Positions 1-12,473 of a DNA stretch of 64,000 bases are shown here, one piece after another. This stretch comes from Cercis canadensis (lineage: Eukaryota > Streptophyta > Magnoliopsida > Fabales > Fabaceae), in contig QAOA01000580.1 of assembly GCA_003255065.1 (NCBI GenBank), forward strand, positions 435,275 to 499,274. The letters run 5' to 3'. Numbering within the stretch: the first letter of the stretch is position 1; each line of letters starts with the position of its first letter. The translations under genes were made by a program, and so were the position numbers. A model generated the notes under the pieces. That model was not told the DNA's origin. It saw only the letters and a list, made by a program, of their open reading frames with translations, and made no database searches.

Positions 1-538
1 TCGTGAGAGTGGAAAATGTAGCACACGCTCTGAAACAAGGGCGTGAGTTAAAGCAGTAGTTCATACATAGGTGGAGCCCACATTCATTCTCGGTCCCCAA
101 GACTCTCAATCGATTAAGCGTACGGCCACCTGATTTTATAGTGTATAGTGTCTAGGGTATGCACGAGCTGTACACTATCATCGGCATCTTTTTTAGCATT
201 GCGGTGCTGCCACGGCTCTTTTATGCTTTCAAGTATTTGCCGGAACCTCATTTTTAACTCGCGCAAAATCACACTCACTACCACCCAAACAACCCCTCCA
301 AAATTATATTAAATGTCATATTATTATTAACTCATATAAAATCAAAATCAAAATTTTGCATTTTCGAAAAAAGAAAAAGAAAAAAAACAGAATTCCATTA
401 TTATGGCCTCCGTTGTTCCTTATCTCTACCATTCTTTGCTGTCCCTCTTTCTCCTTGGGACCTCTCACCCCTCTCAACCCATTCTTCTCAATCCATCATT
501 CAAATCATTTTGAACATTCAAAACCCCATTTCACTGCC
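1..538. other. Upstream region of the DELLA gene
   Basis: No gene is recognised. The stretch is the probable promoter and 5' leader of the DELLA gene that starts at 616. From about 350 onward it is strongly A-rich and then pyrimidine-rich (CT runs at 410-600), which is common in plant 5' leaders. The only long open frame here begins at a TTG and looks like no known protein, so it is not called. Confidence 0.5.
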
Positions 539-553
539 ATGAAAGAATCCTAA
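539..553 (+). promoter_or_regulatory. Minimal upstream ORF in the DELLA leader
   Basis: An ATG at 539 opens a four-codon frame (Met-Lys-Glu-Ser) closed by TAA at 551-553, 62 nt before the DELLA ATG at 616. If the transcript starts upstream of 539, this tiny frame would be met first by scanning ribosomes. The transcription start is not visible in sequence, so a regulatory role is inference. Confidence 0.35.
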
Positions 554-615
554 TCCTTCTCTCTTTCTTCTTCGATTTTCTTTTTTCTTTTTTTGGTTTA
601 GTTTTGCAGAGAAAA

Positions 616-2424
616 ATGAAGAGGAATCACGAAGATATCCTCGGAGTTGGAGGTGGTGGTTCTGGGTATGGCGTTGGAGGAAGAGGGAACAGTAGCGGTG
701 CTGTTGTAAAAGGTGAATGCTCAGCAATGTCAAGTGGGAAGACTAAGATGTGGGGGGAGGAGCACGAGACAAGTGGCATGGATGAGTTGCTTGGGGCTTT
801 GGGTTACAAGGTGAGGTCGTCGGACATGGCAGATGTGGCACAGAAGCTTGAGCAGCTGGAGATGGTGATGGGCACAGCTCAGGAAGATGGAATTTCCCAT
901 CTTGCTTGTGACACCGTCCACTACGACCCAACCGATCTCTATGGGTGGGTTCAGAGCATGCTCACTGAACTCAACAATTCCCCCAATGATCCAACGGAGC
1001 TGTTGGGGAACCATCAAATTGATGGCCCTCTTCTAGCTCCGGCCGAATCCTCCTCCATACCCAATATTGATTTCGAAAATCAATCTCGGGTTTTCAACGA
1101 TGATTCCGAGTATGATCTCCGAGCAATTCCCGGCATGGCGGCGTACCCACAAATCGAACCAGAGAGCGAAAACAGCCAGAAGCGATTGAGGAGTTCCCCA
1201 ATTGGGTCAGATTCGATTCCGGTGTTACCTCCGTCGCCGTCAGCGTCGAATGTATCAGAGTCGACTCGCCCTGTGGTTCTCGTTGACTCGCAAGAAGCCG
1301 GTGTCCGTCTCGTCCATACTCTCATGGCTTGTGCAGAAGCCGTTCAGCAGAACAATTTGAAGCTCGCAGACACGCTCGTGGAGCATGTGGGCATGCTCGC
1401 AGCATCTCAAGCCGGAGCAATGAGGAAGGTAGCTACCTACTTCGCCCAAGCTTTAGCTCGTCGAATTTACGGAATCTACCCTCAAGAAGCCCTCGATTCC
1501 TCTTTCTCCGACATGCTGCACATGCATTTCTACGAGTCCAGCCCCTACCTGAAATTCGCCCATTTCACTGCGAACCAAGCCATTCTTGAAGCATTCGCGA
1601 CGGCGAACCGGGTCCACGTCATCGACTTCGGATTAAAGCAGGGGATGCAATGGCCCGCTTTGATCCAAGCACTCGCATTGCGACGCGGTGGTCCACCGAC
1701 GTTTCGGCTCACTGGAATCGGACCCCCACAACCCGATAACACCGATGCTCTGCAACAAGTGGGTTGGAAATTGGCGCAATTGGCTGAAACCATTGGGGTC
1801 CAATTCGAATTCCGCGGATACGTCTGCAACAGTTTGGCGGATCTTGACCCAACCCATCTCGAAACCCGACCCGGAGAAGCCGTGGCAGTTAACTCCGTTT
1901 TCGAGCTCCACGGTATGTTGGCCAGACCCGGCGCGGTTGAGAAGGTGCTGAACACGATCAAGGCAATTAAACCGCAGATTGTGACCATTGTGGAACAAGA
2001 AGCGAACCACAACGGGCCGGTTTTCTTGGACCGGTTCACGGAGGCTCTGCACTACTACTCGAGCCTGTTTGACTCGCTGGAGGGATCGGCAGCCGGGTTA
2101 ACGCCGCCGAGTCAGGACCTGATTATGTCGGAACTGTACCTGGGGAGACAGATATGCAACGTGGTGGCGTGTGAAGAGTTGGACCGAGTTGAGAGGCACG
2201 AGACGCTGGCTCAGTGGAAGACTCGGATGGTTTCGGCCGGATTCGACCCGGTTCACTTAGGTTCGAACGGGTTCAAGCAAGCAAGCATGTTACTGGCTCT
2301 GTTCGCGGGTGGAGATGGGTACAGAGTGGAAGAGAGCAACGGGTGCCTCATGTTGGGTTGGCATACCCGGCCACTCATCGCTACCTCGGCTTGGAAAATT
2401 TCCGCCACTGAATCGCAGAGTTGA
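616..2424 (+). CDS. DELLA protein, GAI/RGA type (GRAS family gibberellin repressor)
   Basis: A nuclear GRAS-family transcriptional regulator that represses growth and is removed through GID1/SCF after gibberellin binding. The frame is intronless and 602 aa, normal for the family. The start is the ATG at 616 (Met-Lys-Arg-Asn-His-Glu); four earlier in-frame codons open with TTG and were left out. Visible motifs: a glycine-rich start (11-25), DELLG at 56-60 followed by [19 protein letters not shown], and [17 protein letters not shown] at 100-116. The family usually has VHYNP there, so Asn is replaced by Asp. A Ser/Pro/Val-rich linker follows near 200-220, then the GRAS domain with the leucine heptad region ([20 protein letters not shown]), the VHIID-like core [15 protein letters not shown], and a C-terminal SAW motif ([12 protein letters not shown]). 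GAI and RGA paralogues cannot be told apart without a tree. Confidence 0.97.
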   Translation: MKRNHEDILGVGGGGSGYGVGGRGNSSGAVVKGECSAMSSGKTKMWGEEHETSGMDELLGALGYKVRSSDMADVAQKLEQLEMVMGTAQEDGISHLACDTVHYDPTDLYGWVQSMLTELNNSPNDPTELLGNHQIDGPLLAPAESSSIPNIDFENQSRVFNDDSEYDLRAIPGMAAYPQIEPESENSQKRLRSSPIGSDSIPVLPPSPSASNVSESTRPVVLVDSQEAGVRLVHTLMACAEAVQQNNLKLADTLVEHVGMLAASQAGAMRKVATYFAQALARRIYGIYPQEALDSSFSDMLHMHFYESSPYLKFAHFTANQAILEAFATANRVHVIDFGLKQGMQWPALIQALALRRGGPPTFRLTGIGPPQPDNTDALQQVGWKLAQLAETIGVQFEFRGYVCNSLADLDPTHLETRPGEAVAVNSVFELHGMLARPGAVEKVLNTIKAIKPQIVTIVEQEANHNGPVFLDRFTEALHYYSSLFDSLEGSAAGLTPPSQDLIMSELYLGRQICNVVACEELDRVERHETLAQWKTRMVSAGFDPVHLGSNGFKQASMLLALFAGGDGYRVEESNGCLMLGWHTRPLIATSAWKISATESQS

Positions 2425-5400
2425 CTCAGTGAGTTAGGAGAGAGCGAGTGAACTAGGTGGATGAGATGACCAAATAGAGAGTGTGAAAAGTGAAAATAGA
2501 AGGGACCTTTGAGTGGTTTTAACTGAGTGAGTCAGCAAGCGAGTGAGTGAGGGAGAAGACAAAATAAAGTATAAAAAAAGTTTGTAATTGTACTTTTTAT
2601 AATTTCGGTTCCTTAGTGTTCTTTTAAAAAAAATATTAGATAATTTGTTTAATTTTTAAGTTGGGATGACTTTTGATGGTAATTAATTTGGTAGGCTAAC
2701 TTTAATTTAGTTTTTAACTCTCTTTAATTCTCCTTTATTTTCTTTTACCCTTTCTCTTTCTCTTTCTCTTTCTGATTGGATTTGTGTTTGCCCTGTTTGG
2801 AATTGGAGGGTGGACCAGATGAGGAAGTGCATGTAGTTTTTGCTCTTTTGAGTCATCATTTAATAAAGAAGGAGCCATATTAATATTGCAGATGGCACTT
2901 CAATAAACATTCCCCTTTCTTTTTATAATTTCTTGTAGCTAAAATGGCATCAAAGATTATGAGATCTTGATTTTTCTTTTTCTTTACCACTCAAAACACA
3001 TTATAATGCTTATTAATAATTATAGCCACTTCTGTTTTCCCCAACACAGCTAGGAGAAGCAAATTCCCATTCATTAATTACCGCATGGATTTGGGTTTAT
3101 GATTCTCATCATCAACTGTTGAGTTAGAAAAAAGTCTTGAGAGTTGAGAAATTAAGGAAATCACTTTTCTCTAATTAAATCCCAAGACATGTAATTAATT
3201 TCCATGCAAGCAGCAAGCCAACCCCGCATTAATTAATCGTTCTGTTTTTTTTGTAAACTTAGGTTTAGCATATATAATGTTTCTCTATTGGGAGTACGTG
3301 GTGGCATAATTAATGCAACTGCTCTCTCCTTCTTTTTATCAAACAACTCTTAATGTAATTAAGATTTAAGAGACACACTCAATCTATTTTGAGGTGATCA
3401 TACTAAATTAATAATAATAATTTACTATGCTCCATGGACAATGAAACCTCGCCAGTCCCATTCTAAAGATTTTGTTTTGATTATAAAATCCAATCCATTG
3501 TCATATAGGTGCTAGAATTAATATAAAGTCAAATGAAAAATTAGGAAAGTGCTGGACAAACCATCATAATTAACAAATAATAATGAAAAATTAGGAAAGT
3601 GCTGGACAAACTATCATAATTAACAAATAGTAATCATCCAGTCCATTACTGATTGACATTTCATTTTACCTTTCGGTAAAAGGTGCAAAAACATAGGGGA
3701 TCGATATTTGATTCAATGTGTAGTTTCTGTTGTGTAATTAATTTTCAGTGGTAAAAAAAAATAACGAGACAACATGTATATTTTCAAATGATTATATATA
3801 CAAACAAACAGAAGGTCAAATCACATTTTCAATTCTTCAAGTTTGCACTTTTTGTTGTAATTTCGTCCTCGTAGTTTGTTTCTATTCAGTTAATTAGTCG
3901 TTTAATCCCTTGAGAATATATTTTTTCCCTTGCAACTAATTAAATAAAATGGAAAAAAGAACTCATCTGCCATTATTAAATTAACACTTGTATCATTTAT
4001 TGTTTTACTGTTTTTTTTCCCCATTGTTATATTAATTTGTCTGCGATCATAGTTTATTAAGGTGGAAAAAAGGGTAAATTTCGGCAAAGGTTATCATTAT
4101 TCCATTTTAATGGTTAGTAGAGAAAGAAAGGTCCTTGATAAACGGTGAGGAAGGTAAATGATAGCCATCAAATGTTAAGGTTAGTGATGTTTATCCTAAT
4201 TAAAGTACATATATAGGTAAGGGACCTAACCCTAATATTGGTCGCAAAGCTGCTATCTCTCTCTCTATATGCGCTTGATTTTGGGTCACTGCATGCATGG
4301 ACATAAGAGTGGGGTCCTAATTAAAGAGGGCTATATCCTATAAATTAGGCCTCACTAAACATGTTACAAAAGGAAATTGAGTGATTGAAGTCATATATAT
4401 ATATATAGTGCGTTGTGCTTGTATTTTAAAGTCATAATAACTAGGTTTAAATTTAAATCTGATATATTGGGAAAGGAAAAAGGAAATAATCACATTTAAT
4501 TTAATTTTCACTTTTTAGAAAATAGAAACGTATCAATTCAAAATTCAATCAAGCGCAAAGATCAACACTTTATAAGATAGATAGATATGTTTGATTTCAG
4601 AAAGTGAGTATAGCGTATTGTGTTGTTGTATTTCAAAAGCTCTATCAACTCTTTTGTTATGTCCAGTTGTAAAGAGTGAGCTTAGGCATTCTTGCTTTTA
4701 TTTCAGCATCGATATCTGTCTTTGTTTATTAGACGTCGAATAACGTGTGGGATGGGTGTTTTTTCCCTTTGGTGAAGTACGTACATGCACAAAATATAAT
4801 TGGATTCAAGGAAGGTAGACGAATATGTTGAAAGAGACCAAGATAGTGCTTAGCTATAACCATCATCGTGTATTTATGAAGGAGTTGACTCATCATTTAT
4901 ACACAACTTTTTTGCATGGATTAATATAGTGTATTTATCGTTTCTCCTCGTGGGATAGTAATATCTTATATTATACCAATTCTTGCTACATCTAATATAA
5001 ACCAAAATTGTTGGTATAATCTTCTTTCTCATTCTAAGCTTAGCAAAAATAAGTGTTCATGCATAGAGATGCCTTTTAAAGTAGCAAAAGGTTTTTTCAA
5101 AAGAAAAAAAAACCAAATATCTGATAACAAGTTGGCTCAACACTGGTATCTATAACCAATTCTCTTCTTGGAGGACGATTCTGCAACTTGTGGTTATGTC
5201 AGTGTCATAAGTGTTTCTTCCTGTTCTAACCTTGATCCCTCTGCTATAGCTCAAATTCATTACCCATTTTCATTTGACATATCGTTGCAATTCAAAGGAT
5301 AAGCTCTCCATGAAGGTTAACAGTAGCCTTGCTCCAGAAATCACAACCCATTTTGTTTCAGATTTCAAAGCCATGTATAGATTTTTGGTGTTAGCAGGGA

Positions 5401-8400
5401 GATTGTATATCATTCAAACTAAGAATATTTATTATTTAACACTGAATCATATTAAAAGTAATTTAATATTTCAATATGTTTTACAATTCTAAATTTATAG
5501 TGCCTATTTCTTTAATTTGCATATGTGTAGGCACGCACGCGTATGCATGTATAGAAGCCAAGTGTTCCAAGTCCCAGCAAAGTTTTGACAGTAATGAGTT
5601 CACCCCAACACAGGCATGGGACAAGTCAACATAAGAATGGTGGTGTTCATAAGCATTGCACCAAAGAAATGGCAACAAAAAATGATCATTGATAATTAAT
5701 AGCGTTATGTTTGTGACAATAACTGCCTTCCAACACATTACACTGCTATTCTTGTGTGATCAAAATGAATGGTTGATATATAGCTCCAAAGCAATTGGCC
5801 ATAAGGTCACAATCGCAAACAATTTTATGGTACTGGGGTCTTGAAATTGACAATGGCTTCACCTCCATCATCAAGCACTAGTTTATTTCTTCCTTGGAGA
5901 AAACATAGGGGACCCTCCAAGCATGAGAAAGCTTATTTTCATCCTCCCTCCACTTTTGAAGTGCAAAAAGGCCTTTTCAACCAACTGCTTCTAAGTTTTC
6001 CCTTTTCCCATGAGTGCGATAGAGTAATTCATGATCAACATTCTCATATTCTCCACTATTGCAAATAAAAGGTTCATTTCCCTTTGAATTAAAAAAAAAA
6101 AAAAAGAGTTTACTGCTTTGAGTGCCTATTGTCAAATGTCAAGCTCACAATTCATCCACTACCACTAGTTGGAAAAGTTTTTCCTTCATCCAATCAATCA
6201 CTTCTCTTATCAAATAAACCCATTAGAAAATTAATTAACAATAATTAATTATATAGTGAACCTTTTTTCTTATCTCATTGCATTACAGCTGATCTGTCAA
6301 TTAATAGAGAAGGAATTAAATTAACGTTGGCTATTGGATGTTGTCTCTACATCAATCCCCTGTGTATACCTTAAAATTATTTGATAATATTGAAGTTGAC
6401 CCTCCCACTTTAAATTCTTGAATTGACCTTCTATCCTTTGACGGATAATTGGATCCTCATTTTGTCCCCTATTTTTTATTCTTAATTCTTCCAATTAATT
6501 AATTCTTTCTATCAATTGAATTGATATGCTTTATAAATATAACGACAGTGGCTAGTTTCCCATCTCTCATAAAGTTTTCTTCTTCTTCTTGAAATGAACA
6601 TTAATTAAAGGGTTTCTTTTTTATTTTATTTTATTTTTTATATTCAACGCATTCTTTTTTCTTTCGAAAAATGTAATTAACAAAATATTGTATGAAAGTA
6701 GATTTTTATTCATACTTCGGAATTAGAAATTAATATTCTTTTATCAATATGGGTGGCTTAATTGGTAAAATCAACTTAAACTAATAAAAAGGTATTTGGG
6801 GCCAATCTTACTCGTGATCCTTTGTTAATAGGCATGTATTAATTATGGTGTGTCTCCCTTTAGAGTTGAAGCAACTTATCTGTTTTCTAAACTTTTATTT
6901 ACAAAAAAAAAAAATGTATTTTTAACAAACAATAATAAGTAAATCACATAAAAATCTTTTAAATAAGATTTGACGTGATTACATGGATCTCCTTTCTCAT
7001 TTTTAAAACTATTGCTAAATTAATAACGTTATACATATTTATGCATATTTTTTTAATTTCCAATTTTTTTTGAAAAAGAAAAAATTTCACCATTAAACAG
7101 TCCTAAGATTTTACACTAAGTTCGTGTAGACATTTATTTATTTTTTGGTAGAAGCAGCACTTTTTATAATGTAAAGTAGAGGTTGAGAAAACGAAAATCA
7201 CGCACACGCAATTAAGAGGTTGAAAGAAGGAAAAATCAAAGATGATGCCACTAGTTGAAGATGATGCTTGGCTTTTCAATTTTCATCTTTTGAAATTGAA
7301 ATATTATTCCAGCTTGAAACAAAAGGTTCTCTACCATTAACGCGTTTTCACGTATCTAGTTTCAACTCTCTTTTTCCATTCTTGTTCTTACTAGTAGAAT
7401 CGTATATCAATTTTGGTTTTAATATTAATCACAAGAATAAAGTATTTTTTTTTTTTAACTTGTAGGATAATAACGATTAACTAACGACTACATTTGTAAT
7501 TGAAAAGATTTAAATCTGAGAAGGAGAATGAAAATATTAGCTTTATAACTAAGAGCATACTCTACTAAATTAAAAATTGAGATTTTTATTTCCAACTATA
7601 CTCTTATTCTATTTTCCAACACATTACGTTTCTTTCTTTAGAATAAAAAAAAAAAAAAAAAAAAAAGTAGTTCTTTTCGTAAAGCACTATGCTCAAGTCA
7701 AGTCTAAGGAACAGCCTCTAAGGACTGAGGACCACTGGACCACTCTTGAGTCCATTTCTTGGCCCACGTTCCAACTCCATCACACAGCTCACTTTCTAAA
7801 CCTCCCGAGACTTCATCCAAACCATAAATAAATTTTAAAAAATAATTATAAAAATAAAAACAATATAAAGAAATATATCTTTTGAAAATGCTATGTAGCA
7901 AAAAGTTGAGTGGGTTTGGATTTTTATCAAAAGGTTTTGGCAGGAGTTGCTTTCGCAGAAAATATTAAGATGTAGCATTTTTGGGCTTTACTTGGGCCTG
8001 CGGAAGCCCATGGATGGCTGATCTGTGTTTGGACACAATTTAAGGCCTTTTTCTTAACGCTGATGGGCTGAGAAATTTGCAGACCCACTTGTTTACCACA
8101 GGCCCAATTCGAATTTTACCGGGTTCAACCCATGTTTAGGTTTACTAGTTATGGATCCTTGATAGTAATCAAATAGGATTTCTGTAAATCGTCAATTGTC
8201 TTTAATTAAAAAAAAAATATTTTTCAAATCNAAAAAAAAAAATTTCAAATCAAAGAAAATGTATTTTGAAAAAAGTATTTGATGATTTTTTAAGATCATA
8301 AGATATTTTTTTTAGATATTTTACTTATATGTATCTTCATTATTTTTGGATTTTTTAAGATCATAAGATATTATCGTGTTTGATTCTACATATGTGATTT

Positions 8401-9387
8401 TGCTATTACAAATGTTTTTCAAAATGAAGCAACTTTTAAAGATGATTTGGTGTTTTGTAAAATATCGTCAAAAAGCGATATAATGTGTATATAAGGTTGA
8501 GAATTCATTTTCTAAATATCATTTAAATAACAAAAAACAATGAAGGGTGTTCTTGACGAAACAAACGATAAAAAGCAGAAATAGCTTTTCAATATACTTC
8601 CAAAAACACTAACCAATTAAAAAAAAAAACAGAGTATCAGCAGCTTTAAAAAAGCATTACCGACTGCAGTTTCTTATAAATATCAGCAAAAGCATCTCTT
8701 AATTATATCAAATCATCCTAATCAAGCTACTGAATGAAAAATATTCTCTTTTTTTTTTTTGGTAATAAAAAAAATATTCTCAATGGAGCAGATTTGGCAG
8801 CGGCAATTATTAATAACCCAAATATGTTGCTTAACAATAACGATAAGCGCCCAAGAAATTAGAAACCATATCTGGAAATTGAATTAATTAATCAGAATGT
8901 CTCATTTTCAGAGAACCCACTTAGCAAAAGAGTTTGTGGTTGAAAATTAAAATAGTGAGATTAGAGAGAATGATCTAAGATAAGATGCTCTCTTATCATA
9001 CTAACTTCATGGCTAACGGGCTATATAATCATAGTCTGCTTTATGCTTCATTAGGTTCCAAACTTGACTAAGCCGTTCATATAATAGAACATTTTTCTTC
9101 CTCCAAAAGTATTAGGAGCAATCAAAAGGTGAAGTCCAAAGTCAAGATAGAGAAAAGTTGCAAGCATAGAAGCTAATGATATAACTTTCCAAAGTACAAG
9201 CATCTCTATTGCATTATTAAGGAAAAAGAACATAATGCTTTTGAATAGCAGATTGCTCCAGGGAGTAAAAGCATTGTACAACACACATGGACTAGTACCA
9301 CAGCTGCCACTATCAGATAGTGACTAGAGCTACAGCTACATCGACAACACAATCCAGAACACAAGACAAGTGAACTAAAAAACATCT
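2425..9387. other. Gene-poor spacer of about 7 kb
   Basis: The first 150 bases (GAGT-rich) are probable 3' UTR of the DELLA gene. The rest is AT-rich with many short frames but nothing resembling a known protein. Visible structure includes a pyrimidine repeat near 2750-2775, a 50-bp tandem duplication at 3532-3631, a poly-A run at 7646-7667 and an N at 8231 inside A-rich sequence. The last few hundred bases may be 3' UTR of the minus-strand gene that ends at 9388. Confidence 0.6.
3532..3631. repeat. 50-bp tandem duplication
   Basis: Two adjacent copies of a 50-bp unit (3532-3581 and 3582-3631), both containing TTAGGAAAGTGCTGGACAAA. I see one internal difference (CCATC against CTATC). It is a simple recent duplication in spacer DNA. 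Confidence 0.85.
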
Positions 9388-10340
9388 TCACATGCTAATG
9401 ATATGTCGATGACTATGAGATGCGATCTTGAAATGAAATGATTTGTTTAGCCATGCCTTCCAGCCACCACTTCCTTTTTGAGATATCATCACTGGATGGC
9501 CTTCTGTTTTTGGTGGGTACCCCTGCTTTTTGGATAGCACAAAGTTCCTCGCCCCATAAGATCCTATGGGCTCCAATGGACTCAAACCTGCCAAATAAAC
9601 CAGGTCCACCACAAATATTTCTAAACAAAAACCCATTGGCTTATCAATTATAATCACAGAACCAAACTTTACAATATAGTATGTTACAGAATTTTGCTAC
9701 ACGCCCAACTCCTATGTGCATAACTATTTGGATAGCTACATCTACGAAAAAGTTTGGAGTGGGGTTAGTGAACTCAGATGAAGCCAGTTGTGTAGGTGTG
9801 CACACTTGTAAATGTAATGTAAGGTTATGCGGTTAGAAGAAAATTTTCCTTTTCTTTCTGAGTTCAGGAAGAGGAGAAAAGCATTTGGCATGTAAATTAG
9901 CAAACAACAACTTGAGAAGGGATAGAATTATTACTACAAAGAAACTAAATTCATGAAAGAAATGGCCTGTGAGCAATAGGGACCCAACATAAGCATTCAC
10001 AAAGGAAATTACATAAACAATAAGAATGCAAGTTTATATATCAAATTCAAATGAAGAAGTAGACGAAAATACCTTCAAATCCATGTGCACAGTAAAGAAA
10101 AAAGTTGCTTGCATCAGAACCCAGAACAGGAAGCCTTCCTTCTCGGGCATAAGATTTCAGAGCAGTGTCAATAACCCCAGAAACAAGATCATTCTCATTC
10201 ACCACAAACCTTATCGGCCCTGCACTTCCCTGAATGGTGATTGTAATCAAGAACCTGTTGACCCTCAATTTCTGATCGTAGTTACTCTTATTCTTGGTCT
10301 TCTGTGGCACAATTCTCTCAGACGCACCCCTCTTCATCAT
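9388..10340 (-). CDS. At4g22758-like protein (DUF7054)
   Basis: A plant protein of unknown biochemical function carrying the DUF7054 domain. There are two exons on the minus strand: 10340-10073 and 9587-9388, with donor GT at 10072-10071 and acceptor AG at 9589-9588. Together they give 468 nt, or 155 aa. The start is the first ATG of an ATG-ATG pair at 10340; the frame further upstream opens only with TTG. Family landmarks are RVNRFLITITIQGSAGPI, then IDTALKSYAREGRLPVLGSD and FFLYCA in exon 1, and EPIGSYGARNFVLSKK at the start of exon 2. The C-terminal tail (GWKAWLNKSF) is basic and aromatic. No signal peptide or membrane segment is seen. The protein is near the short end for the family, some members of which have a longer N-terminus. 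An open frame antisense to exon 1 is a shadow. Confidence 0.88.
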
Positions 10341-12473
10341 TTTCGTTTTCTCTTCGATTCCCCAGAAACCCAATTCAAATCAAATTCAAAAGAGCAAAGA
10401 AAACAGCAGATTTAGCGTAAAAACATTCAAAAGAAAGGATTTTTTATCCTAGAGCGAAACGTTTCAGGGGTCGAGACCGAGGCAGCGATAGTACCAAGCT
10501 GTTTTGCAGGATCCAAAGGAAGAGGCAGATGGCCCGTGAAGGGTGGTGCCCCGCGCGGCCAAAGAGAAAGCAATGAGGAAGCGCATCAAAGGAAGAGAAA
10601 TTGCCAACATTCAAGACCCAAATGGAGATATGAAGAAGAAGTATAATGCATGAACAAGAAGAAGAAAAAGAATATTAGTCACAATAGGAAGTGGCTCTGT
10701 TCTATAATGGAAAAAGAGAGAGCTTGCTAGGACGTGTCCATATTTGCTTACTTTCCAATTTTGTATTAATAAATTTGGTCGGTATTAAAATTCATTGCAT
10801 AAATAAATAATTATAAGGATAGGTATTAGTCAGTGGGGGGAGAATTCTTGTATTTGAGGTTTTCTGGAGCAGGTAAAATTTGCATCTTTCTAGTGTAAAG
10901 GGAAGGGGACAGGTAAGGTATTATTCTATTAGATGAGAGTTGTGTTCATTCATATCTTAATAAATCTGGCATCTCTCTCATGGATATTTCCTTTTTCTGT
11001 TCTTTTCTTTGAGCTGGAGAGGATAGATAGTGAGACCATGCAGTTTATGTCTCAGTGCCTATCACGCTATCAGCCTCAGGTGGGATTCACGTCAATTTTT
11101 ACTTTTTTTTTTAAAAAATAAAAATAAAAAATCTACTTAGCAATAANTTTTTTAAAAATAAAAATAAAAATAAAAAGTCTACTTAGCAATAAAAACTTGA
11201 GACATTATTATATGATTATAGTGTAAAATGATATAGAAAATAATTAATTTGTAAATAGTATTATTCCTTTTCAATGGAGTTGAATTCTTGATGTGAACTG
11301 TACTAGTTTAGAGTCCTTAGACCTCTACTTTTTCTTTTTATTCTTTTGTTTAAATGTTTGGTCTGATAAGGAATAGAAAACAAGCAAGAATCATGACTTA
11401 TATAATTCTGAGTAGGAACTATGCGGATTTTCCCAAGGTGTAAAAAAGATATTATGAGCAAGATAAATAATAATAAGGTTTAAATACAGTTTAGCCCAAA
11501 ACAAACTACATCCCATTGTCATGAGTTAACGTTGTCTTGTTAACCAAATTGCCTAAACAAATGCTTGTGAACTTTTTCAAAAGATTGTGAATTTTCTGTC
11601 ATCCTGCCTTTAAATTGCTGGTTCTCCAAGAAGAAAAATGAAAGAGAGCGCGCTCAGAGTAGCGTATAATTTGTAGCAAAAATTTGTGTATGTCATTTTC
11701 CTTAAGAAAATCTTAACCAGCGACTGAAAAGCAACCAATCGACAAGAAAATGCTCCTCTACTTTTATCAATGCGTAAACATTGTTTAACTTTTGATATTG
11801 AGGTTAATGAGATGATCAAGATGCTACTTTTGAGATTACATCTGAATATATCTAAACAACCCATGATTAGTACAAGACTAAAAGGAGACGCAAGGCTTTT
11901 CTCACAAAATAAGTCCTATCCATGGCCATCAATGAACCACCAGTTATATCCATCATTGTTAATGGGATGAAGAAATTATGTTACAGCCATAAGTTCATTG
12001 TCCTGAAGATAATACTAATCTACATTTAGAACGGAAAAGAGAAAAATTCTATTTGAGAGAATATGAAAATTGAAGCTCAGCTGGGTTATCAACAACTATA
12101 GTGCCACTTGTGGGTATGCACTATGCAGTAGTGTACAAGTTATAAATGTATATTGATAGACACCAGAAGAGACTATGGCTAAAAAGGGGGGAAAACGAGG
12201 AGAAGAGACTAAGAAACGCAGAAGAGGGAGCTAATCAGAGGGGGCAGAGGAATTTGTTTCAGACTACTTATACTAACTAAGCATCAGAACAATTCACTTT
12301 ATTCATATGTATCATATTCTTCGCAGTTCTGGCTATATAACAGGTTACATGGTATAAGTCATATAAACAACCCAAAATCCAAAATTAGGACTTTGTATAA
12401 GCCATACAAAGTACTAATAACTGTATAGTTAATCACTACCTTAATGTTGCTAGAACTGCAAACTAAGTATGTC
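10341..12473. other. Spacer between the DUF7054 gene and PTST1
   Basis: The part just above 10340 is GC-richer (near 10530-10560) and is probably leader and promoter of the minus-strand DUF7054 gene. The sequence near 12474 is probably PTST1 3' UTR. An N at 11147 sits between two near-identical copies of an AT-rich segment, a likely assembly artefact. No further gene is recognised. Confidence 0.5.

Noticed and set aside
604..615. Earlier in-frame codons of the DELLA frame
   Set aside because: They begin with TTG; the first ATG is 616 and matches the MKR start of GAI-type proteins.
5853..6068. 71-codon frame starting MASPPSSSTSLFLPW
   Set aside because: No family resemblance, no visible splice partners, and it lies in AT-rich spacer; chance frame.
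10026..10415. Long plus-strand frame over the DUF7054 gene
   Set aside because: It is antisense to exon 1 of a well-supported gene and has no protein-family features.
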